Shown: piece after piece, positions 8,389 to 16,558 of the stretch | Numbering within the stretch: the stretch's first letter is position 1 | Layout of the letters: every line of letters starts with the position of its first letter | NCBI GenBank assembly: GCA_017984215.1 | Contig: JAGOAA010000003.1 | Coordinates: 62,001 to 126,000, forward strand | Source of the DNA: Cytophagaceae bacterium | Lineage (GTDB): Bacteria > Bacteroidota > Bacteroidia > Cytophagales > Spirosomataceae | Reading direction: 5' to 3' | DNA: 64,000 bases | The notes under the pieces: model-generated | Seen by the model: the letters and a program-made list of their open reading frames with translations, nothing else | Database searches by the model: none | Told to the model about the DNA's origin: nothing | Made by a program: the position numbers and the translations under genes

Positions 8389-9210
8389 ATGCTTGAAAAT
8401 TTGATTCACTATTTTGACACAATCCCGAGTGCACATCGTGCATTGATTTTAGCTGGCGGAATCGCCTTTTTTTGGTTGGTAGAAGGTGGAATACCTTTGG
8501 TTCGTTTTGGCTATAATAAATGGAAGCACGCAGGGATCAACCTGTTTTTCACCCTTACAACTATTATTATCAATTTTGCCTTTGCAACGATCATTGTCAT
8601 GGGGAGCGATTGGGCTGTTCAGCATCAATTTGGCTTATTGCCTTTGACGGGTCTTACGGGCTGGGCTCAGCTCATCGCGGGATTATTGCTTTTGGATTTA
8701 GTGGGAGCCTATTTCATCCATTGGATTGAGCACAAAATCAAAGTATTGTGGAAGTTTCACATGGTGCATCATGCGGATACGATGGTGGATACGACGACTG
8801 CCAATCGCCATCACCCCGGTGAGAGTGTTTTTCGTGCCATTTTTACCTTGATGGGGGTCTTGATTTGTGGCGCTCCTATGTGGTTGGTCATGATTTACCA
8901 AAGCATGAGTGCCCTTTTATCGCAGTTTAATCATGCCAATATCCGTTTGCCAAAGGGCTTAGATAAAGCCATCTCTTTCTTCATCGTTTCTCCCGATATG
9001 CACAAGATTCACCACCATATTGAGCGTCCTCAGACCGACTCGAATTATGGGAATATCTTCTCGATTTGGGACCGTTTATTTGGAACATTCAACTACACGC
9101 CCATCGAGCAAATTCGTTTTGGTTTGGATGTTCTTCCAGACGAAACTACGGGGGATATGCGATTTCAATTAGGCATTCCGTTTAACCGCACGATCAAAAC
9201 CGACGAGTAA
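8389..9210 (+). CDS. Sterol desaturase / fatty acid hydroxylase family protein
   Basis: 273 residues, integral membrane di-iron family. Three or four TM segments lie in the N-terminal half (about 12-30, 45-70, 85-110). The histidine boxes are visible: HWIEH near residue 115, HMVHH near 125, NRHHPGES near 143 and HKIHHH near 205. The family hydroxylates or desaturates lipids such as sterols, carotenoids and sphingoid or ornithine lipids; the lipid here cannot be told. The C-terminal YGNIFSIWDRLFGTF segment is typical. The ATG is preceded by a C-rich run and the family A palindrome. Confidence 0.92.
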   Translation: MLENLIHYFDTIPSAHRALILAGGIAFFWLVEGGIPLVRFGYNKWKHAGINLFFTLTTIIINFAFATIIVMGSDWAVQHQFGLLPLTGLTGWAQLIAGLLLLDLVGAYFIHWIEHKIKVLWKFHMVHHADTMVDTTTANRHHPGESVFRAIFTLMGVLICGAPMWLVMIYQSMSALLSQFNHANIRLPKGLDKAISFFIVSPDMHKIHHHIERPQTDSNYGNIFSIWDRLFGTFNYTPIEQIRFGLDVLPDETTGDMRFQLGIPFNRTIKTDE

Positions 9211-9268
9211 ATTTTTCATTTAGTAAAAGCCGCTTAATCATTTGTTTCTATGTAGCGATATTTGAATA

Positions 9269-9293
9269 TGTCCGACTTTTCGAAAGTAGGACA
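9269..9293. other. Hairpin in the 9211-9475 intergenic region
   Basis: The 265-base gap before the large surface-protein gene contains an imperfect inverted repeat: TGTCC-g-ACTTT (9269-9279), loop TCG, AAAGT-a-GGACA (9283-9293), with one mismatch. A smaller ATGAC/GTCAT hairpin lies at 9362-9376. No gene is seen in the gap. A regulatory or leader role for the T9SS operon is possible but unproven. Confidence 0.4.
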
Positions 9294-9475
9294 CATTGAA
9301 AATCGGTGAAATCCTTTCGTGCGTTAACCTAGTAAGCATTTCTTAATTTCGCTCCCATGAGATGACGGTATGTCATGCTTATTCGTGTCTTTTCTTTTTA
9401 GGTTATTTTTTACTTTTACATACAAGTAAAACCAACGAAAGCCTTTAATCGCTCCGTTTTCTAAATTATAACCAA

Positions 9476-12400
9476 ATGATTCATCAGTCTACTCAGGCCC
9501 TACCTGAGTTGGTGCCTGTTCGCCTTTTTTCTGCGATTCCTCAGACATCTTCTCGTATCAAACAATTCTTACGAATTACCTTAGCGAGTAAGTTCGTAAT
9601 TCTATTTTCCACTTTGACGCTTTTGGCATCATTTAACTCCTACGGACAATACAATCTATCTGTTTCTTTTTCCGATGGATTTGTTGGTGATAATACGGCA
9701 AACAACAGCTCTACTACAGCAACAACATTAACTGCAAAAGGGTGGTCGTTAGCCCAATTTACGCAAAACTCAAGTGCCTCCATATTTACAGCACAAGGGA
9801 ATGATATTATTGGAAATGTTGTCTTAAAAGATGCCTTAGGGACAATTCACACAATCCCTGGTTTCGTAAAATGGCGTTCTCCGAGTGGTAACAGTCCAAA
9901 TACATTAGTTTTTTCTCCTGATGTATCAGTCTCTGCAACATTAGCGATTACAGGTGGCGGCACCTATACAATAAATTCGACCAAGTATATAGGTTTGACA
10001 TTTAATGGCGAATCGGTGCCAATTTCAGGAGGAGTAGTCAATGGTAATGCTGCGACGAACGGTTTGTTGGACGCTTTAAATGCCTATTTAGCCGCTTCGC
10101 CAAAGTTAAGCATTAACAACGTTACGATTAATGAGGGTGCAGGTACCGCGACTTTTACGGTAAGTTTATCCCTTAGTTATCCGTCTGCTATTACTGTAGA
10201 CTATACAACTTCAAATGGATCAGCGACAAGTGGTAGTGATTATACCACGACCACAAATTCATTAACGTTTGCAGCAAACACAACGACTTCTCAAACCATT
10301 ACGGTCCCAATTTTGGACGATGGTACCTATGAGGGCTCAGAGTCATTCAATGTTATTCTATCAAATTCGGTGAATGCTGCAATTTCGGATAATACCGGGG
10401 TCGGAACAATTACGGATAATGATGCGCCCATAACCCCAACTGTTGTTGCTTCTAGTGGTTTTTCTGCATTTTCAACTTGTTTGGGCTCCCCATCAACGGC
10501 ACAGACAGTTAGCGTTTCAGGAAGTTTGTTGACAAACGATATCGTTGTAACCGCGCCTTCAGGCTATGAAATCTCATTGTCTTCTGGTTCTGGTTATCAA
10601 ACATCTTTGACATTGACTCAAGTTTCAGGTACTGTGGCTTCTACTACGATTTATGTAAGACTAAGTAGTTCTGCATCGAATGGCGTTTCAGGAAATATTA
10701 CTGTAACATCGACTGGTGCAAACACGGAAAACATAGCGACGGGATCTGCGGTTGTCAACCCTTTACCTACTGTTACAGGTACAACAGGGAATTCTCGCAC
10801 GGGTACAGGAACTGTTAGCTTGTCAGGAACGGTTTCATCTGGCGCTACGTTGGATTGGTATGATGCAGCAAGCGGTGGAAACTTTTTGGGTTCTGGTTCA
10901 TCTTTTACTACTCCAAGCATAAGCTCAACAACAACTTATTATGCAGAAGCTCGAAATACAACAACAGGCTGTATTTCCTCTTCTAGAACAGCCGTTGTTG
11001 CAACGGTTAATCAAGCGGTCACTGATTCTGACGGTGACGGTGTATCCGACACGCAAGAAGCTTTGGACGGCACGAATCCAAACGATGGTTGCGATTATTT
11101 AGTTGCTAGTCAAGTGTTCGCAAATACATCATCTACGTGGCGCAATGCCGACTGCGATGGCGATGGAAATGCGAACGGCACGGATTCTGCGCCACGCGAT
11201 TTTTGTATCGATGGAACGGGCCAGGTACCACTTAACGGGACCCCGGCCTACGATATTTTCCGTTACCAAGATTGCGATAATGATGGCATCTTAAACGGCA
11301 TGGAATGTTCAACGGGAGGCACTTGTCCTGATTTTGACCGTGACGGTATTCCAAACTATTTGGATACAGATTCAGACGATGACCAAATCGGAGATATCAC
11401 AGAACGCAACATTGATACGGACGGCGATTTAAGCGCGAACTTTATCGACTTGGATTCCGATAACGACGGTATTTTAGACATCCGCGAGACTACGCAAGAC
11501 CGCGATGGCGATGGCACCCCGAATTACTTGGATTTAGATTCCGATGGCGATGGCCTGTTGGATACAGTAGAGGCAACAGCGGATTACCGCGCCTTCGAAG
11601 ATAGCAACGGCGATGGTGTTTGTGATCGTGGCGGTGTAACGAGCGACGGGAATTACAATGGTATCCCTGACCAATTAGAACCTGCTTACGGTGGTCGCAT
11701 GTTAGAAGTGCCTGATACAGACAAAGATGGCACACCTGATTTCTTGGATCTAGATGCTGATGGCGATGGTATTTTAGATAGCATCGAATTAAATGGAGAT
11801 ATGGATGGCGACCAGCACCCGAACTACCGCGATGGCGATAGCGACGGAGATGGCGTCTCGGATTCGGTAGAGAAATTCGGTGACATGGATACCGATGGAA
11901 AACCAAACTTCTTGGATTTAGATTCCGATGGAGACGGTTTGTCAGACCAATACGAAGGCTTGAATCTATGCTTTGATTGCGGTCGGGTAGATAATAACGA
12001 CGATGGTTATGATGACCGAGCCCAACAAGATTCGAAATATCCTGCGGTGGATACCGACAAGGATGGCGCGTATGACTTCTTGGATTTGGATTCCGATAAC
12101 GACGGGATTCCAGATGCTATTGAAGCAGGTAACGATCCTAAGAATCCAGTGGATACCGATCAAGATGGTACACCTGACTTTAGAGATATTGACAGTGATA
12201 ACGACGGCATTCCTGATGCGATCGAAGCGGGCGTAGATCCATCTGTTCCTGTGGACACCGACCAAGATGGCACGCCAGACTTTAGAGATTTAGATTCCGA
12301 TAACGATGGTATCACGGATGCAATCGAAGCTGGGGCTGACCCAACCAAACCTTTGGATACGGACGGCGATGGAATCTATGACTTTAGAGAATTAGATTCA

Positions 12401-13498
12401 GATAACGATGGCATCTCAGATAACATCGAGAAAGGCCCTACAGCTACACCGGTTGACACGGACAAAGACGGCACGCCTGACTACCGCGATATCGATTCAG
12501 ATAATGATGGTATTTCAGATAATATTGAAAAAGGTCCTACAGCTACACCGGTTGATACGGATGGCGATGGCACACCTGACTTCCGTGACTTAGACTCAGA
12601 CAACGATGGTATTTCGGACAACATCGAGAAAGGACCAACCGCTACACCGGTTGATACGGATGGCGACGGCATCTATGACTTCCGCGATTTAGATTCAGAC
12701 AACGATGGCATCTCGGACAACATCGAGAAAGGACCAACCGCTACACCGGTTGATACGGATGGCGATGGCATCTATGACTTCCGCGATTTAGATTCAGACA
12801 ACGATGGCATCTCGGACAACATTGAAAAAGGCCCCACAGCTACACCAGTTGACACAGATGGCGATGGCTTGCCAGACTTTAGAGATTTGGATTCAGATAG
12901 CGATACACTTTCAGATAACATCGAGAAAGGACCTACGGCAACACCTGTGGATACGGATAAGGATGGCAATGCCGACTTTAGAGATTTAGATTCGGATAAC
13001 GATGGTATTACGGATAAGATCGAGGCTGGCCCGGATGCGAAGAATCCTTTGGACACGGATAAGGATTTGACCTATGACTTTAGAGATATCGATTCTGATA
13101 ACGATGGTATCCTGGATAAGGATGAGGACAATGTCAACATTGCTGGCTTAGCGGATTGCGACAAGGATGGTATTCCAAATCGCCTAGATCCAGACAAGTG
13201 TCCTAGCTTCATGCCACAAGGAATCTCACCAAACGGCGATGGCAAGAATGATACATTCATCATTCCAGGCATCTTGAATGCACAACCGAATACGGTGACG
13301 ATTTTCAACCGTTGGGGTAACATTGTTTATGAGAAAGACAATTACCAAAACGATTGGCATGGCCAAACAGATCGCGCCTTTGATTTACTTGCAAGCGATG
13401 GCTTGCTACCTGATGGAACCTATTACTATGTAGTAGATTACAAAGGCAACAAATCAAACGTGAAGTCATTCATCTACGTAAACCGATTGGATAAATAA
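9476..13498 (+). CDS. Large T9SS surface protein: Calx-beta, Ig-like, thrombospondin type 3 repeats, CHU_C domain
   Basis: 1340 residues. A long polar N-region precedes the hydrophobic signal core (about 42-57), with cleavage likely before QYN. Residues ~60-205 are a unique region; ~211-317 are a Calx-beta domain (SINNVTINEGAGTATFTVSL); ~320-520 contain two Ig-like modules; ~520-1235 are acidic DxDxDG thrombospondin type 3 repeats that bind calcium, ending in eleven 33-34-residue units; ~1242-1340 are the CHU_C/gliding-motility C-terminal domain (PQGISPNGDGKNDTF, IFNRWGNIVYE), a type B T9SS export signal. TAA overlaps the ATG of a PorP/SprF gene, the usual arrangement for type B cargo. Probably an adhesin or gliding-related surface protein. 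Confidence 0.92.
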   Translation: MIHQSTQALPELVPVRLFSAIPQTSSRIKQFLRITLASKFVILFSTLTLLASFNSYGQYNLSVSFSDGFVGDNTANNSSTTATTLTAKGWSLAQFTQNSSASIFTAQGNDIIGNVVLKDALGTIHTIPGFVKWRSPSGNSPNTLVFSPDVSVSATLAITGGGTYTINSTKYIGLTFNGESVPISGGVVNGNAATNGLLDALNAYLAASPKLSINNVTINEGAGTATFTVSLSLSYPSAITVDYTTSNGSATSGSDYTTTTNSLTFAANTTTSQTITVPILDDGTYEGSESFNVILSNSVNAAISDNTGVGTITDNDAPITPTVVASSGFSAFSTCLGSPSTAQTVSVSGSLLTNDIVVTAPSGYEISLSSGSGYQTSLTLTQVSGTVASTTIYVRLSSSASNGVSGNITVTSTGANTENIATGSAVVNPLPTVTGTTGNSRTGTGTVSLSGTVSSGATLDWYDAASGGNFLGSGSSFTTPSISSTTTYYAEARNTTTGCISSSRTAVVATVNQAVTDSDGDGVSDTQEALDGTNPNDGCDYLVASQVFANTSSTWRNADCDGDGNANGTDSAPRDFCIDGTGQVPLNGTPAYDIFRYQDCDNDGILNGMECSTGGTCPDFDRDGIPNYLDTDSDDDQIGDITERNIDTDGDLSANFIDLDSDNDGILDIRETTQDRDGDGTPNYLDLDSDGDGLLDTVEATADYRAFEDSNGDGVCDRGGVTSDGNYNGIPDQLEPAYGGRMLEVPDTDKDGTPDFLDLDADGDGILDSIELNGDMDGDQHPNYRDGDSDGDGVSDSVEKFGDMDTDGKPNFLDLDSDGDGLSDQYEGLNLCFDCGRVDNNDDGYDDRAQQDSKYPAVDTDKDGAYDFLDLDSDNDGIPDAIEAGNDPKNPVDTDQDGTPDFRDIDSDNDGIPDAIEAGVDPSVPVDTDQDGTPDFRDLDSDNDGITDAIEAGADPTKPLDTDGDGIYDFRELDSDNDGISDNIEKGPTATPVDTDKDGTPDYRDIDSDNDGISDNIEKGPTATPVDTDGDGTPDFRDLDSDNDGISDNIEKGPTATPVDTDGDGIYDFRDLDSDNDGISDNIEKGPTATPVDTDGDGIYDFRDLDSDNDGISDNIEKGPTATPVDTDGDGLPDFRDLDSDSDTLSDNIEKGPTATPVDTDKDGNADFRDLDSDNDGITDKIEAGPDAKNPLDTDKDLTYDFRDIDSDNDGILDKDEDNVNIAGLADCDKDGIPNRLDPDKCPSFMPQGISPNGDGKNDTFIIPGILNAQPNTVTIFNRWGNIVYEKDNYQNDWHGQTDRAFDLLASDGLLPDGTYYYVVDYKGNKSNVKSFIYVNRLDK
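12041..13140 (+). repeat. In-frame tandem array of 99-102-nt units (thrombospondin type 3 repeats)
   Basis: Eleven units of the form P-x-DTDxDG-xx-DFRDxDSDNDG-xx-D-xIE. Units between about 12,450 and 12,850 are almost identical at nucleotide level, and the phrase GTTGATACGGATGGC recurs at 12551, 12650 and 12749, exactly 99 bases apart. Two late units lose the canonical loop (DSDSDT instead of DSDNDG; DTDKDLT). The near-identity suggests recent duplication or gene conversion. Confidence 0.93.
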
Positions 13499-14457
13499 TG
13501 ATCGGCTCAAACAATAGAACAAGCAATAGCATGAAAGCAAGTATAGATTTTAATCAGAGAGTAGATCAATTTAAGTGGACCAAGAGTCTTTTGACTCTTG
13601 TTTCCCTTGTCTTGTTGACCTTGTCTGCTCAAACAAGTATGGCCCAAGTGGAGTCGATGTATTCTTCTTACCGCCTAAACCCACAGATTTTATCTCCTAC
13701 ACACGTAGGCAGTGATTCGGTGAGTGACATTACGGTCATCAACCGCCAGCAATGGGTAGGAGTAGAAGGTGCACCGGTTACCTATGCCATTTCAGGCGAC
13801 TTTAAGTTCAAGCAACAAAGTGGTATTGGTTTTAATGCGATGTATGACCAAGCAGGTCCCGTGAAAGTAACTGCAATCAGTGGAGATTATGCGTATCACA
13901 TTAAGTTGAATGAGCAATGGCGTCTTTCAGGCGGTATTCGTGCAGGCTTCTCGAACTTGAGTTTGGACTTTGCGGGTTTGGCCTTGGTGCATGATGGAGA
14001 TGCCTTGTTTAGCGGCAGCCGTTCTACAGGCTTGATGTTCAACACGGGTTGGGGCTTGAAGATCAACAAAGGTGATGGCTTCTTTTTGAGCTTATCGCAA
14101 CCGCGTTTATTCAAGTATGATTTAGGCAGCGGGTCGTACAAGGACGTGGCCTACTTCTACACGATGGTTGGAACAAAATTGAAGTTGAACGACCAAATTA
14201 ACTTATACCCATCAGCCTTATTCCGCAGCGCGAAGGATGTTCCGTTGAGCTGGGATGCGAACGTGTATGCTCAATTCCACAATCGTTTCGATGTAGGTTT
14301 CAACTACCGCCATCAAGACAGTTGGGGCGCACGCTTAGGCGTTCAAGCCACCAAGAAGATTTACGTGGGTTATGTCTATGAGATGCCTACCTCGGCGATG
14401 AGCAAGATGAGTTTGCAGTCACACGAGATTGCTTTGCGCTATTCATTGGTAAAATAG
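13498..14457 (+). CDS. PorP/SprF family type IX secretion outer-membrane protein
   Basis: 319 residues. The signal peptide (core about 31-48) ends in SMAQ, cut before Gln. The mature part begins with VESMYSSYRLNPQILSPTHVGSD, the family signature in which a small region precedes a repetitive beta-barrel; amphipathic strands run to the C-terminus (RYSLVK). PorP/SprF proteins receive type B CTD cargo and help attach or export it; SprF does this for the gliding adhesin SprB. The start ATG shares one base with the upstream stop (TAATG), so translation is coupled to the cargo at 9476. A strong terminator follows at 14481. Confidence 0.93.
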   Translation: MIGSNNRTSNSMKASIDFNQRVDQFKWTKSLLTLVSLVLLTLSAQTSMAQVESMYSSYRLNPQILSPTHVGSDSVSDITVINRQQWVGVEGAPVTYAISGDFKFKQQSGIGFNAMYDQAGPVKVTAISGDYAYHIKLNEQWRLSGGIRAGFSNLSLDFAGLALVHDGDALFSGSRSTGLMFNTGWGLKINKGDGFFLSLSQPRLFKYDLGSGSYKDVAYFYTMVGTKLKLNDQINLYPSALFRSAKDVPLSWDANVYAQFHNRFDVGFNYRHQDSWGARLGVQATKKIYVGYVYEMPTSAMSKMSLQSHEIALRYSLVK

Positions 14458-14480
14458 GTAAGAATTAAGAACGAAGAGTT

Positions 14481-14527
14481 AAGGGGCGTAATTGAAGTAG
14501 AATACTACTCCATTTACGCCCCTTTTT
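14481..14527 (+). terminator. Rho-independent terminator after the T9SS pair
   Basis: An 11-bp perfect stem (AAGGGGCGTAA, 14481-14491, with 14514-14524) followed by T's to 14527; a small AGTAG/CTACT hairpin sits in the loop. Part of the left arm (14487-14498) also matches a second downstream inverted repeat at 14536-14547 for 12 bases, giving two mutually exclusive folds. Confidence 0.85.
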
Positions 14528-14552
14528 CATGCTTAACTTCAATTACGTCTAC

Positions 14553-14577
14553 TAGCCGCGAAGTATCGCGTCTCTAC
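14553..14577. repeat. Palindrome family B, copy 1
   Basis: The 25-nt element TAGCCGCGAAGTATCGCG+TCTCTAC. It can fold around loop AGTA (stem GCCGCGA/TCGCGTC, one mismatch). Two more copies lie within 180 bases. The stretch 14458-14778 has no gene: it holds the terminator, three of these elements and heptamer repeats. Confidence 0.85.
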
Positions 14578-14640
14578 AGTGTCGAATTTCCCCAGCAGCG
14601 CCCAACGTCTAATGTCCAAAGTCTAGAGTCTAATGTCTTT

Positions 14641-14665
14641 TAGACGCGAAGTATCGCGTCTCTAC
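14641..14665. repeat. Palindrome family B, copy 2
   Basis: A 25-nt element with a perfect 7-bp stem GACGCGA / TCGCGTC around loop AGTA, then TCTAC. It differs from copies 1 and 3 at one stem base (A instead of C), which makes this copy fully paired. It is followed by AAAACGTCC, as is copy 3. Confidence 0.88.
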
Positions 14666-14704
14666 AAAACGTCCAGCGTTCAACGTCCAATGTCCAGCGT
14701 CATT

Positions 14705-14729
14705 TAGCCGCGAAGTATCGCGTCTCTAC
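14705..14729. repeat. Palindrome family B, copy 3
   Basis: Identical to copy 1 over 25 nt and followed, like copy 2, by AAAACGTCC and the heptamer repeats. The shared flank suggests that palindrome plus heptamer tract was duplicated as one unit. Confidence 0.88.
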
Positions 14730-14778
14730 AAAACGTCCAATGTCCAACGTCCAACGTCCAACGTCCAATGTCCAACGT

Positions 14779-15843
14779 CTAATGTCTAACGTCTAATAAA
14801 GCCACCGGACTATTGACCTGAATATCATCCTTCAAATCTGACAGCTCACCCGTTGCTGGATTAAATGAAAATTGTTGAATCCGGTTTTCGTCTTTGCATG
14901 CAACGAATAGCTTTTTGCCCGACGCATCAAATTGGAAATTACGGGGTACTTTTCCTACCCCAACTTCTCGGCTAAATGTCAGCTTTCCTGAAGACTCAAT
15001 CTTAAAAACAGCTAAGGAGTTTTGTGTTATTCTGTTTGATGCCATTAGCCATTTCCCATCTGGGGAAATGTGTATGTCGGCACTGGCTTTGGGACCATCT
15101 CCTTTGGAGAAATCGATTTTTTCGCGTTGAACAGGTGTCCAATTCCCATCTTGCGTGGCATACACATCGACCGTTCCGCTCAATTCGCCCACGATGTACA
15201 CCAATTTTTCGTCAGCCGAGAAGACAAAATGCCGTGGCCCTGTGCCGTCAGGTAATTGGGTATAATTCAGTTTTCCCTCCATGAGGCCATCAGGTCGAAG
15301 ACGATAATGGTAAATTCGGTCGGCACCTAAGTCGGAAATATGAACCGCTTCTTCATCCTGAGATAAGACGACCATGTGTGCATGCGGTGAGGATTGTTGG
15401 GGAAATTTCCCCCGACCCGAAAATGTAATTTTCTGCGCTAAGGGTGCAATTTTTCCTTGTGTCGTTTGGAAAACCGAGACACTTCCTCCCATGTAATTCG
15501 CCGTATAGATTGTCTGACTTTTCTTTCGATACGTAATGTGACATGGCGCATCGCCTTCAGTTAATTGTTGGCCCGTCTTCTCCCATTTTCCACTTTCGTT
15601 TTTCTTAAAACCATGCACGGCACCTGCATTGCCCACAAGCTCCGATACAGAAAATAAGTATTGTTGGTCCGGTGTGATCAATTGATAGGATGCTTGTGGC
15701 ACTTCCATGTGCTCAAGAACCCTTTTCGTTTTCGTATCGATGATTTCAATACCAGGATTCCCTTGGTGGGTATAGGAACCGACTAATAGCGTATCAGCGG
15801 GTGATACGAAAAGGGAAATCAAGGAATGGATGAGCATCAACAT
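14779..15843 (-). CDS. Lactonase family beta-propeller protein (6-phosphogluconolactonase-like)
   Basis: 354 residues of the seven-bladed propeller lactonase family: LLVGSYTHQGNPGIEIID at the N-terminus, QLTEGDAPCHITYRKKS in blade 2-3, SSPHAHMVVLSQDEEAVHISDLGADRI (the conserved PHAH region) and TGPRHFVFSADEKLVYIVGELSGTV. Relatives hydrolyse 6-phosphogluconolactone or other lactones. The short hydrophobic start may be an export signal. The last codons (LDVRH and stop) are written by the heptamer repeat, so the native C-terminus was probably altered when the repeat arrived or expanded. Substrate unproven. Confidence 0.87.
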   Translation of the reverse strand: MLMLIHSLISLFVSPADTLLVGSYTHQGNPGIEIIDTKTKRVLEHMEVPQASYQLITPDQQYLFSVSELVGNAGAVHGFKKNESGKWEKTGQQLTEGDAPCHITYRKKSQTIYTANYMGGSVSVFQTTQGKIAPLAQKITFSGRGKFPQQSSPHAHMVVLSQDEEAVHISDLGADRIYHYRLRPDGLMEGKLNYTQLPDGTGPRHFVFSADEKLVYIVGELSGTVDVYATQDGNWTPVQREKIDFSKGDGPKASADIHISPDGKWLMASNRITQNSLAVFKIESSGKLTFSREVGVGKVPRNFQFDASGKKLFVACKDENRIQQFSFNPATGELSDLKDDIQVNSPVALLDVRH

Positions 15844-15849
15844 GCGTGA

Positions 15850-16470
15850 TTAATTTAGTGGGTATAATTGCGACAAGCTCTGAATCCAGGCTTGAAAAAG
15901 CTTATTTTCTAAGTCACAGGCCACTGCGGCATGCGTTTCCCAATCGGTCGAAAATTCTGCCAACTGTGCCTTCATCTCATTTAAGTGACCGACCTCCTCA
16001 ACGATGATGGACTTCACTTGAATTTTGGAATGGATGGATGTTAAGATTTCCTGGTAAATGGGATATAATTCATCTGCCCGAACCTCAATCGCATATGTTA
16101 CCAATAGGTAAGATGCCCATTTTAACTCGTATCCGCTTAGTCCTAAGGTCTTTTTAATGTATTTACTCACCCAAACGTCCAACATGTCTAAATAGTATTT
16201 GGATGTTTGTGGGCTGATTAGCCATGCATCATCGTAATTTTCAAATCCTGTAGGCGCTAATTTCGAAATCTGTTTCTTTAAATAATAAGCGTGGCGATGT
16301 TCCTCGGCGGCATGCTTTAGAATGAGCAAACTCACATCTGTTTTGGACTCAAATCGGGATATTTTTTTTGCCCCCGTATTTTCCATAAAGGAAAGGGTAT
16401 TGAGCCATTTGGCATGGACAAGGGGATCTTTGGTAATTTGTTCAATCAAAGGTTTCAATAATTGTGTCAT
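15850..16470 (-). CDS. Ferritin-like di-iron family protein, function unknown
   Basis: 206 residues from ATG 16470 (an upstream in-frame TTG at 16494 is less likely). No standard name is recognised. The sequence is all-helical in appearance and carries the complete carboxylate-bridged di-iron ligand pattern in order: E30 (FMENTG), E57-x-x-H60 (EEHRH), E129 (IEVRADE) and E159-x-x-H162 (VEEVGH). These are the E, ExxH, E, ExxH positions of ferritin-like four-helix bundles. No signal peptide, so cytoplasmic. It ends 6 bases upstream of the lactonase start on the same strand and is probably cotranscribed. Oxygenase, oxidase or iron-handling roles are all possible. Confidence 0.65.
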   Translation of the reverse strand: MTQLLKPLIEQITKDPLVHAKWLNTLSFMENTGAKKISRFESKTDVSLLILKHAAEEHRHAYYLKKQISKLAPTGFENYDDAWLISPQTSKYYLDMLDVWVSKYIKKTLGLSGYELKWASYLLVTYAIEVRADELYPIYQEILTSIHSKIQVKSIIVEEVGHLNEMKAQLAEFSTDWETHAAVACDLENKLFQAWIQSLSQLYPLN

Positions 16471-16558
16471 GGGGGCGGATTTTAATATGCGCAAAGATAA
16501 GTTCTATGCAGGGAAATGAGAAAATAAATTAAATTTGACCTAATTAATTCCTGACGCC

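Larger units (their letters stand above)
14601..14796. repeat. Degenerate heptamer tandem repeats (ACGTCCA / ATGTCCA / ACGTCTA)
   Basis: Three blocks (14601-14640, 14669-14702, 14731-14796) built from seven-base steps such as ACGTCCA, ATGTCCA and ACGTCTA, separated by family B palindromes. The last block crosses the 3' end of the lactonase gene (14779), which takes its final residues and stop codon from the repeat. No spacer-repeat pattern as in CRISPR. Confidence 0.88.

Noticed and set aside
6112-9210. Polysaccharide-utilisation locus around the GH97 gene
   Set aside because: No SusC/SusD-like genes, sensor or additional glycosidases adjoin it; neighbours are unrelated.
12160-13056. Long antisense open frames across the repeat region
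   Set aside because: They are mirror translations of the low-complexity Asp/Gly repeats (Ser/Pro/Leu-rich) and recur with the repeat unit; no start context or family match.
12041-13140. Regular 99-base repeats that could look like a CRISPR or minisatellite array
   Set aside because: They are in frame, encode DxDxDG calcium-binding units throughout, and lack unique spacers.
14601-14796. Repeats resembling a small CRISPR array
   Set aside because: Units are only seven bases and degenerate; there are no equal-length unique spacers and no cas genes nearby.
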